The notes beneath the pieces were generated by a model that saw only the letters and a list, made by a program, of their open reading frames with translations, was not told where the DNA came from and made no database searches. Below, piece by piece: positions 53,208 through 58,611 of a stretch of DNA of 58,611 nt (positions are counted from its first letter, which is position 1; every line of letters starts with the position of its first letter). The stretch spans positions 1 to 58,611 of the forward strand of contig JANWZJ010000008.1 of the NCBI GenBank assembly GCA_025054525.1. The letters run 5' to 3'. Both the position numbers and the translations under genes were made by a program. Source of the DNA: Bacteroidia bacterium. GTDB lineage: Bacteria > Bacteroidota > Bacteroidia > SpSt-205.

Positions 53208-53210
53208 TTT

Positions 53211-53259
53211 CTGTCAGAAGGACAGACACTCTGACAGCTTCCGCAGTCATGATTGACAG
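53211..53259 (+). promoter_or_regulatory. Inverted and repeated TGACAG elements upstream of groES
   Basis: CTGTCAGA (53211-53218) and TCTGACAG (53230-53237) form a perfect 8-bp inverted repeat with an 11-bp spacer; a third TTGACAG lies at 53253-53259. They lie 59-107 bp before the groES ATG. They are not the CIRCE operator (TTAGCACTC). A TAGGCTTTG sequence (53275-53283) further down may be the -7 region. Probable heat-shock control region. Confidence 0.5.
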
Positions 53260-53305
53260 GAAGGGGGCTTTGGCATAGGCTTTGTACTAAGCTCCCCAAA
53301 TCAAA

Positions 53306-53312
53306 AAGGAGG
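53306..53312 (+). promoter_or_regulatory. Strong Shine-Dalgarno of groES
   Basis: AAGGAGG, 5 nt before ATG 53318, a full match to anti-SD that most genes in the window lack. Confidence 0.75.
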
Positions 53313-53317
53313 AGCAT

Positions 53318-53596
53318 ATGAGTATCAACATCAAACCCTTGGCAGACCGAGTCGTCGTAGAACCTGCCCCTGCGGAAGAAAAGACGGCAGGAGGCATCAT
53401 TATTCCTGATACTGCGAGGGAAAAGCCCCAAAAGGGCACCGTCGTAGCAGTGGGAACCGGCAAAAAAGACGAGCCGCTCACCGTTAAGGTGGGGGACAAA
53501 GTGCTATACGGCAAATATGCCGGTACGGAGCTCACCATTGATGGTAAAGAGTACCTCATCATGAGGGAATCCGACATTTACGCAATCATTGGTTAA
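53318..53596 (+). CDS. groES: Co-chaperonin GroES
   Basis: 92 aa. Complete Cpn10: [20 protein letters not shown], mobile loop [45 protein letters not shown], and [13 protein letters not shown]. It forms the heptameric lid on GroEL. It is preceded by a strong Shine-Dalgarno and a long (~110 bp) regulatory region with inverted repeats, and followed 20 nt later by groEL. Confidence 0.98.
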   Translation: MSINIKPLADRVVVEPAPAEEKTAGGIIIPDTAREKPQKGTVVAVGTGKKDEPLTVKVGDKVLYGKYAGTELTIDGKEYLIMRESDIYAIIG

Positions 53597-53608
53597 AACC
53601 TAAACGAC

Positions 53609-53613
53609 AGGAG
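53609..53613 (+). promoter_or_regulatory. Shine-Dalgarno of groEL
   Basis: AGGAG, 3 nt before ATG 53617; the CAGGAGCAT context echoes the groES site (GAGGAGCAT). Confidence 0.6.
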
Positions 53614-53616
53614 CAT

Positions 53617-55266
53617 ATGGCAACAGGAAAGGTCATTCGGTACAGTGCAGAGGCCCGAGCCAAACTGATGGCTGGGGTAGATGCATTAGCGAATGCGGTG
53701 AAAGTTACGCTTGGACCTCGTGGAAGGAGCGTAGCGATCGAGCGCAAGTTTGGTGCGCCCTTAGTAACGAAGGATGGGGTTACCGTCGCTAAGGAAATCA
53801 CCTTACGCGACCCCTTGGAAAACTTAGGCGCTCAAATGGTGAAAGAAGTCGCCTCCAAAACTGCCGATGTGGCGGGCGACGGTACCACGACCGCTACGGT
53901 CTTAGCCCAATCTATCTTCCGAGAAGGGCTCAAGAGCGTAACCGCCGGGGCTAATGCCATGGAAATCAAACGCGGCATAGACGAAGCCGTCCGCGTGGTT
54001 GTAGAAGAACTCAAGAAAATCAGCCGTCCTATCACTAGCTCCAAGGAGATCGCCCAAGTAGCCACTCTCTCCGCTAACGGAGATGAAGCCATCGGCAAGC
54101 TCATCGCCGAAGCCATGGATAAGGTCGGCAAGGATGGCGTCATCACTGTGGAAGAGTCCCGCAACATAGAAACCTATCTGGAAGTAGTAGAGGGGATGCA
54201 GTTTGACCGGGGCTACATCTCGCCCTACTTCGTAACGAACGCTGACAAGATGGTGGCTGAACTGGAGGATGCATTCGTGCTCATACACGACAAGAAAATC
54301 TCCAGCATGAAGGATCTGCTCCCCATCTTGGAGCAAGTCGTACGAATCAACAAGCCCCTTCTGATTATCGCTGAAGATGTAGAAGGAGAAGCACTGGCTA
54401 CGCTCGTAGTGAATAAACTGCGCGGCACGCTCAAGGTCGTAGCTGTGAAGGCCCCTGGCTTTGGCGATAGACGCAAAGCGATGCTGGAAGACATCGCCAT
54501 TCTCACGGGTGGGAAGGTTGTCTCTGAAGAGCAAGGCTACAAACTGGAAATGGCTACCCTGGACTACTTGGGCAAAGCCCGCAAAATCACCATAGATAAG
54601 GATAATACCACTATCGTCGGAGGTCAAGGCGACCCCAATCAAATCAAAGCCCGCGTCAATCAAATTAAGGCTCAAATTGAGACTACTACCTCCGACTATG
54701 ATCGCGAGAAGCTGCAAGAGCGCTTGGCTAAGCTGTCAGGTGGAGTGGCTGTAATCTATGTAGGCGCTCCGACCGAAGTCGCTATGAAGGAGAAAAAAGC
54801 TCGGGTAGAAGATGCGCTTCATGCCACCCGTGCAGCCGTGGAAGAAGGTATCGTACCCGGCGGGGGCGTAGCTTACCTCCGCTGCTTGCCTTCGCTCATG
54901 CCTGGCAAAGGCGGCATCAACGACAAACTGCTCAAGGGTGATACAGGCATAGGTGTAGAGATTGTGCGCCGTGCGCTGGAAGAACCTCTGCGCCAAATCG
55001 CCAACAATGCAGGCAAAGAAGGAGCCGTCATCGTAGAGAAGGTAAAAGAAGGGAAGGATGACTTCGGGTGGAATGCCCGCACCGAAGAGTTTGAAAACCT
55101 CTTCGCTAGCGGCGTGGTAGACCCTACTAAGGTAGCCCGCACTGCCTTAGAAAATGCCGCCTCTATCGCTTCCCTCCTGCTTACCACCGAATGCATTATT
55201 GTAGAAGAGCCTGAAGAAGAAAAGACGCCTGCTCGCACCCCAGCTGGCGGAGACATGGACTTCTAA
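53617..55266 (+). CDS. groEL: Chaperonin GroEL
   Basis: 549 aa. Cpn60 with the ATPase motif [14 protein letters not shown], the apical domain ([21 protein letters not shown]), [19 protein letters not shown], and the second nucleotide region ([15 protein letters not shown]). It ends [17 protein letters not shown], with a single GGxM unit instead of a long GGM tail. It folds client proteins in the cytoplasm with GroES. The gene is followed by an intrinsic terminator. Confidence 0.98.
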   Translation: MATGKVIRYSAEARAKLMAGVDALANAVKVTLGPRGRSVAIERKFGAPLVTKDGVTVAKEITLRDPLENLGAQMVKEVASKTADVAGDGTTTATVLAQSIFREGLKSVTAGANAMEIKRGIDEAVRVVVEELKKISRPITSSKEIAQVATLSANGDEAIGKLIAEAMDKVGKDGVITVEESRNIETYLEVVEGMQFDRGYISPYFVTNADKMVAELEDAFVLIHDKKISSMKDLLPILEQVVRINKPLLIIAEDVEGEALATLVVNKLRGTLKVVAVKAPGFGDRRKAMLEDIAILTGGKVVSEEQGYKLEMATLDYLGKARKITIDKDNTTIVGGQGDPNQIKARVNQIKAQIETTTSDYDREKLQERLAKLSGGVAVIYVGAPTEVAMKEKKARVEDALHATRAAVEEGIVPGGGVAYLRCLPSLMPGKGGINDKLLKGDTGIGVEIVRRALEEPLRQIANNAGKEGAVIVEKVKEGKDDFGWNARTEEFENLFASGVVDPTKVARTALENAASIASLLLTTECIIVEEPEEEKTPARTPAGGDMDF

Positions 55267-55290
55267 GTAAGCTGAGTCTCATTTTCACGC

Positions 55291-55321
55291 AGCCCTCCCC
55301 TCGGTGGGGAGGGCTTTTTTT
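55291..55321 (+). terminator. Intrinsic terminator of groESL
   Basis: 10-bp perfect GC-rich stem (55291-55300 with 55306-55315), 5-nt loop TCGGT, followed by seven T. The best intrinsic terminator in the window. Confidence 0.9.
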
Positions 55322-55330
55322 GTTTAGGAT

Positions 55331-55367
55331 GGGGCTGGGCCCGACCCAAAGGGTCGGGCCCAGCCCC
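55331..55367. repeat. Perfect 17-bp inverted repeat after groEL
   Basis: Arms 55331-55347 and 55351-55367 are perfectly complementary around an AAA loop and very GC-rich. There is no T-tract on either side, so it is not a standard terminator. Confidence 0.85.
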
Positions 55368-55387
55368 TCTCATCTCCTACTTTCCCT

Positions 55388-55395
55388 TACCTTTG
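55388..55395 (+). promoter_or_regulatory. -7 box for tRNA-Ser (CGA)
   Basis: TACCTTTG, 5 nt before the tRNA 5' end at 55401, the same distance as at the other tRNA-Ser. Confidence 0.72.
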
Positions 55396-55400
55396 CTATC

Positions 55401-55491
55401 GGAGAGGTGCCGGAGTGGTCGAACGGGCCTGACTCGAAATCAGGTAGCTCGCCTAAAAGCGAGCTCGGGGGTTCGAATCCCCCTCTCTCCG
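55401..55491 (+). tRNA. tRNA-Ser (CGA)
   Basis: Class II tRNA. Acceptor GGAGAGG (55401-55407) pairs with TCTCTCC (55484-55490) with one G-U; discriminator G at 55491; CCA not encoded (CTA follows). The anticodon CGA is at 55435-55437, with a long variable arm and T-loop TTCGAAT. The next base begins the stop codon of convergent apt. Confidence 0.97.
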
Positions 55492-56028
55492 CTAACGGGG
55501 ATAAGAGACCACATGAATAATCGGAGCACCTATCGGCTCAAGCAGCTTCCTTCCCCCAAGCTCTTCCAGCACAATAATAAAAGCAAATCCCGCCACCTCA
55601 GCCCCAAGCTGTTGGACTAGCTGCGCAGTCGCTCGGGCAGTGCCCCCTGTGGCTAAAAGATCATCATGAATAAGCACTCTATCACCAGGCAAAATAGCAT
55701 CTTTCGCAATCTCTATGGTAGCAGTCCCATACTCTAACTCATACGATACACTCCCTGAAATCTCGGGCAGTTTACCTTTCTTCCGCACGATTGCGAAGCC
55801 TGCTCCAAGCTGCTGCGCTATCATAGGCCCTAATAAAAAGCCTCGGCTCTCTATTCCAATTACCTTATTCACATCGCGCACCCGAAAATGACGAGAAAGT
55901 TCTTCTACGCACCTTTCTACTAAACGAGGCTTCAGAAAAAGAGGGGTAATGTCTTTGAAAAGCACACCAGGCTGGGGAAAATCAGAGATTTCCCGAATGG
56001 TCTGCCGAATCTCCTGAGCAAGCAGCAT
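55492..56028 (-). CDS. apt: Adenine phosphoribosyltransferase
   Basis: 178 aa. The type I PRTase loop binding PRPP is VLIHDDLLATGGTARA; also FPQPGVLFKDITPLF, IGIESRGFLLGPMIAQQLG and FAIVRKKGKLP, all typical of Apt. It makes AMP from adenine and PRPP in purine salvage. Its stop (55492-55494) touches the 3' end of the plus-strand tRNA-Ser. The promoter box ends 4 nt before ATG 56028. Confidence 0.96.
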   Translation of the reverse strand: MLLAQEIRQTIREISDFPQPGVLFKDITPLFLKPRLVERCVEELSRHFRVRDVNKVIGIESRGFLLGPMIAQQLGAGFAIVRKKGKLPEISGSVSYELEYGTATIEIAKDAILPGDRVLIHDDLLATGGTARATAQLVQQLGAEVAGFAFIIVLEELGGRKLLEPIGAPIIHVVSYPR

Positions 56029-56032
56029 ACAG

Positions 56033-56040
56033 CAAAGTTA
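56033..56040 (-). promoter_or_regulatory. -7 box for apt
   Basis: TAACTTTG on the minus strand, 4 nt before ATG 56028; leaderless transcript expected. Confidence 0.66.
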
Positions 56041-56245
56041 GCTCTCCCCTCTTTTGTTGCGTGTGCTGCTAACCCTCCCTTAGGTAGGGGCTTAGCTTGT
56101 TGGTTATCCATTTGCCAGATCATACCAAGCGCATACGGGATAAGTTATTCAAGCTGTACCCGCCTACGCAGGATACACCCATCCGTTCAACACCTACCCA
56201 CCGAAAAACAAAATCTTCCTCAAACGGAAACCCTCAGAAAGAGGA

Positions 56246-57205
56246 CTATTCTCCTTGGAGGTAGGGAATGAGCTTAGAACACAGGGAGTCAGGAAGCCAA
56301 CTTTGCCAAACAGAAGGGGGAATAGGAGCATCACTGCCCCACTGTTCTCTCTGTCGTACTAAGAAGCGCGCTAATCGCCAAGAGATGTAAGGATGCGCTG
56401 CCAGCTCCTCCACAGAAGATCGGCGCAGGGACAAGGGAGATTGCGTGGGTTGCCCCACCCACAGATACGGCAAGGCTTTACGGAGATTCTCTTCTCGCAG
56501 TCCCCATACTTCCCGAAGCTGGTCTAAAGAGACAAAATATTTCAGCTTACTTCGGTAGCGCACGATGCGTTCAGCTGTTTTCATCCCAATACCTGGTAGT
56601 TTCTCTAACTCTTCAGCAGTCGCTTGATTGATGTTGAGGCGGGGATAAGAGGGCGCAGACACCCGACCTAAGAAAGTGTATTTGCGCAGACGATAACGCT
56701 CTATCTCCCGAAGACCCCAGAGGGAGTCCAGTTGGCTCCATGTTGTATAGCCTCCAATGCGCATGCGATAGCGCACTACCTTTCGGGCTACATTAGGACG
56801 ACATAACTTAGCCCTTACTAATGCAGCGCTATCTACCTGATTTAGGTTTAGGGGGGCAGGTAAGCTATCTGTCGCAACCTGAAGAAAAGAGCTAACTTCG
56901 TGAAAAAGCGCGCTATCCAGCAGAATTTCCACCTCTTCCATATCCCATAAACTGCCCAACTCTCTGCGCGTCTGAAGTAGCCGAGAGACCCGGTATGGTG
57001 TAAAACCAGGAAGAGCCAGCAGAATAAGGCTATCCGCCGTATTGACCTCTATGGGCTCATAGAGAGCTAACTGAGAAGCAGGGTTTGCGCCTTTTTTAGT
57101 GTAGAACGATAGGCCTGCCAATAAGGAGGGAACTACTGTCCAGAGCACAAAGGTATGCCATGGGGGAGTTTGGCGTAAGCGATAGAGCCATTCTCGGTGC
57201 CACAA
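56246..57205 (-). CDS. Helix-hairpin-helix protein, ComEA-like
   Basis: 319 aa. One N-terminal transmembrane helix (WHTFVLWTVVPSLLAGLSF), then up to four HhH repeats: ITLxxL-type GFTPYRVSRLLQTR (~65), LNLNQVDSAALVRA (~120), NINQATAEELEKLPGIGMKT (~200, the best match to ComEA) and RRSSVEELAAHPYISWRLA (~280). ComEA-type proteins bind double-stranded DNA, in competent species for uptake. In Bacteroidota such proteins are widespread and a role in transformation is not shown. The only plausible start is TTG 57205, 5 nt after tRNA-Leu, so it is probably read from the tRNA promoter. Confidence 0.8.
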   Translation of the reverse strand: MWHREWLYRLRQTPPWHTFVLWTVVPSLLAGLSFYTKKGANPASQLALYEPIEVNTADSLILLALPGFTPYRVSRLLQTRRELGSLWDMEEVEILLDSALFHEVSSFLQVATDSLPAPLNLNQVDSAALVRAKLCRPNVARKVVRYRMRIGGYTTWSQLDSLWGLREIERYRLRKYTFLGRVSAPSYPRLNINQATAEELEKLPGIGMKTAERIVRYRSKLKYFVSLDQLREVWGLREENLRKALPYLWVGQPTQSPLSLRRSSVEELAAHPYISWRLARFLVRQREQWGSDAPIPPSVWQSWLPDSLCSKLIPYLQGE

Positions 57206-57210
57206 GGCAG

Positions 57211-57294
57211 TGCCCGGAAGGAGACTCGAACTCCTACGGCCTTACGGCCACCGCCCCCTCAAAGCGGCGCGTCTACCAATTCCGCCATCCGGGC
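57211..57294 (-). tRNA. tRNA-Leu (GAG)
   Basis: Minus strand, class II. Acceptor GCCCGGA (57294-57288) pairs with TCCGGGC (57218-57212); discriminator A at 57211; no CCA. The anticodon GAG is at 57258-57260. It sits 2 nt after tRNA-Lys and 5 nt before the TTG start of the HhH gene. Confidence 0.96.
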
Positions 57295-57296
57295 TG

Positions 57297-57369
57297 TGAC
57301 TCCGCCGGGATTCGAACCCGGGACCCCTTGCTTAAAAGGCAAGTGCTCTACCGACTGAGCTACGGAGTC
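57297..57369 (-). tRNA. tRNA-Lys (UUU)
   Basis: Minus strand, 73 nt. Acceptor GACTCCG (57369-57363) pairs with CGGAGTC (57304-57298); discriminator A at 57297; no CCA. The anticodon TTT is at 57334-57336 in a CTTTTAA loop. First gene of a tRNA-Lys / tRNA-Leu / HhH protein unit. Confidence 0.96.
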
Positions 57370-57383
57370 CCACTAAGCTTTCG

Positions 57384-57391
57384 CAAAGGTA
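57384..57391 (-). promoter_or_regulatory. -7 box for the tRNA-Lys/tRNA-Leu unit
   Basis: TACCTTTG on the minus strand, 14 nt before the tRNA-Lys 5' end and 12 bp after the stop of the upstream gene. Confidence 0.62.
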
Positions 57392-57403
57392 ACAAAAATC
57401 CCA

Positions 57404-58611
57404 TCACGGCAGTATAAGAATCGGCACACTCCTGCCCAGCGAGTCCTGTAGGAAATACAATCCACTCTGATAAGGTAGCTGAAGCTGCTCTTCTGCCCCC
57501 CACTGAGTGATAAGCTGCCCTTGGGCATTCCATAAGCGCAGCGGATATGCCCAGACCCTATCTTTCGGAAGTTCTGCTCCGGCTGATAGCGGAGAAGGTA
57601 TGGAGAAAATGGAGTTTGCTTCGGCATTCCGCAGGGCGGTCTGCGGTACCGCTAAGCGTAATCGGATATGCAAGCACCCCCCTTGCCCAGAGACCACCCA
57701 ACTACCCCCCTGTTCCAAGTAGAGCCGAGTAGAACAGCCAGCATCCCACCCCACCCCCAAAGGTTGGGCGTCGGCTTGAATGAGACCCACACCAATCTTA
57801 CCCCGCAAAACTATCGGCGTATCTATCCTATACCATCGCCAACCCTCGGCACTGTCGGGATATACGCGTTCGTATTTGAGATATAGCGGCTGACGCTCCT
57901 CCACACTGCGCCAAATCCCCAACTGGAAAGGCTTCCCTATCTGATTCGGAATGATAAAGTACTTTATGCCCACGGCGGTGATTTGCCATGCCGTGTCTAA
58001 CTCAAAATCTTGCAGAAATGCTTTTCCTGCCTGTCTCACACCGTATCCTCTTTCTACTTCGCCATCATCATAAGACAGCATATCAGGCAGCAGCCTCAAA
58101 GTATCATACACTACTGAATAGAGGGTCTCCGGCGGATTGACTCGCTCTAATCGCCACTCCAGAAGGTAAGTTCCTGGCGAAAAAGTAGAGAGACTGGGCA
58201 GGGTGATTTTGGCTCGTCCCTGCCGTATCTCAGCGACGCCGCGCCAAAAGGATTGTTGATTCACATACAAGGCAGCTCGGATACGCTGTCCCTCCCGACC
58301 CACAAAAGAGGCTTGCAAGGAGTCTGAAGAAGCACTAGGAAAAACCCAGTTCGTAAAGGTAGTATGATAACTGCGAGGAAGCCTTTCCCAAGCGACAGGG
58401 TTGTATGCAGTGTCTCGCAGGATATAGGTGTAAGCAATAAGCCAGTTATCATAAGCGCCCCAGGTACTTCCCCATGCCTTCCAGCGCAACTGGAAACAGC
58501 TATGAAACCAAGAAGGGGCTCGGAGGGGCAACACTACCTTCTGAAACTGGGAGTCAGCCATAGCGCTTCCCACCGCATACCATAAGAGCTGCCATGTATT
58601 TGTAGAGGATT
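57404..58611 (-). CDS. T9SS-secreted protein of unknown function, 5' truncated
   Basis: The frame is open to the edge of the window: codons upstream of GTG 58573 read TWQLLWYAVGSAMADSQF, so the true start is outside. About 400 residues are present. The middle has beta-sandwich features (YDTLRLLPDMLSYDDGEVERGYG, then a lectin or jelly-roll-like stretch). The end, LRLWNAQGQLITQW ... LPYQSGLYFLQDSLG, is a T9SS type A sorting domain. Secreted or surface-bound. The SYDDG..E.GYG stretch resembles segments seen in other Bacteroidota T9SS proteins; no catalytic site is recognised. Confidence 0.78.
   Translation of the reverse strand, partial: SSTNTWQLLWYAVGSAMADSQFQKVVLPLRAPSWFHSCFQLRWKAWGSTWGAYDNWLIAYTYILRDTAYNPVAWERLPRSYHTTFTNWVFPSASSDSLQASFVGREGQRIRAALYVNQQSFWRGVAEIRQGRAKITLPSLSTFSPGTYLLEWRLERVNPPETLYSVVYDTLRLLPDMLSYDDGEVERGYGVRQAGKAFLQDFELDTAWQITAVGIKYFIIPNQIGKPFQLGIWRSVEERQPLYLKYERVYPDSAEGWRWYRIDTPIVLRGKIGVGLIQADAQPLGVGWDAGCSTRLYLEQGGSWVVSGQGGCLHIRLRLAVPQTALRNAEANSIFSIPSPLSAGAELPKDRVWAYPLRLWNAQGQLITQWGAEEQLQLPYQSGLYFLQDSLGRSVPILILP

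Noticed and set aside
53205-53317. CIRCE/HrcA operator upstream of groES
   Set aside because: No TTAGCACTC-N9-GAGTGCTAA; the inverted repeat present has a different sequence.
53902-54717. 271-codon frame antisense to groEL
   Set aside because: A long shadow frame produced by groEL codon bias; no signal, motif or promoter.
56041-56245. Possible small RNA or gene in the largest gene-free gap (~205 bp)
   Set aside because: No convincing frame, promoter box or stable hairpin beyond a short CCCTCCCTTAGGTAGGGG fold-back; nothing supportable.
57160-57417. 85-codon plus-strand frame
   Set aside because: It is the reverse complement of tRNA-Leu and tRNA-Lys.

Overview
The window is a gene-dense chromosomal stretch from a member of the Bacteroidota. 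The evidence is a PorV-type type IX secretion (T9SS) channel protein, two proteins with T9SS type A C-terminal sorting domains, SusC-like TonB-dependent receptors, the TAnnTTTG promoter element in front of most transcription units, and signal peptides that end in A-Q. Base composition is close to 50% GC by eye, and intergenic DNA is minimal (no gene-free gap above about 220 bp). The isocitrate dehydrogenase is of the long Thermus-like type. A thermophilic or otherwise streamlined lineage is possible, but the order cannot be fixed from the sequence. There is no insertion sequence, prophage or CRISPR array. The content is mainly housekeeping and cell-envelope genes.

1-14500: a truncated TonB receptor; dusB on the opposite strand; three tandem secreted fibre-like paralogues; an M1 peptidase exported by T9SS; a GNAT acetyltransferase; then a lipoprotein / small exported protein / TonB receptor unit of unknown substrate, which has a terminator-like hairpin inside the second gene. 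14600-20230: an orphan pntA, an RluB-type pseudouridine synthase, queF and a GT-C glycosyltransferase in one operon, then YceI, an EVE-domain protein and a small exported protein. 20201-29589 (minus strand): a PorE-like OmpA protein, RNase P RNA, fadD, atpZ, an atpI-like gene, atpB, atpE, an MCE (MlaD) protein, purM and a membrane glycosyltransferase.

29624-38702 (mostly plus): alaS, lpxB (its 3' end overlaps convergent porV by 101 bp), a tRNA-Ser whose encoded CCA shares its last base with the fbp start codon, fbp, pspA, a small coiled-coil protein, a GT4 glycosyltransferase and anmK. 38704-43417 (minus): a universal stress protein, a patatin/Omp85-like protein, a LolC/E-like permease and rbfA; a radical SAM gene diverges from rbfA. 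44536-50499 (minus): an exopolysaccharide export and signalling operon (Wza-like, Wzc-like kinase with a Tyr-rich tail, PHP-type Tyr phosphatase, a hypothetical protein, folB, a cyclophilin, a PP2C phosphatase). 50585-58611: a coiled-coil lipoprotein, ruvA, icd, groES-groEL, a second tRNA-Ser, apt, an HhH (ComEA-like) protein, tRNA-Leu and tRNA-Lys, and a truncated T9SS cargo protein at the edge.

Two patterns run through the window. First, TAnnTTTG boxes usually lie only 3-11 nt upstream of the start codon or of a tRNA 5' end, which implies leaderless or nearly leaderless mRNAs. groES and groEL are the clear exceptions, with strong Shine-Dalgarno sequences. Second, convergent gene ends repeatedly overlap or abut with no terminator between them.
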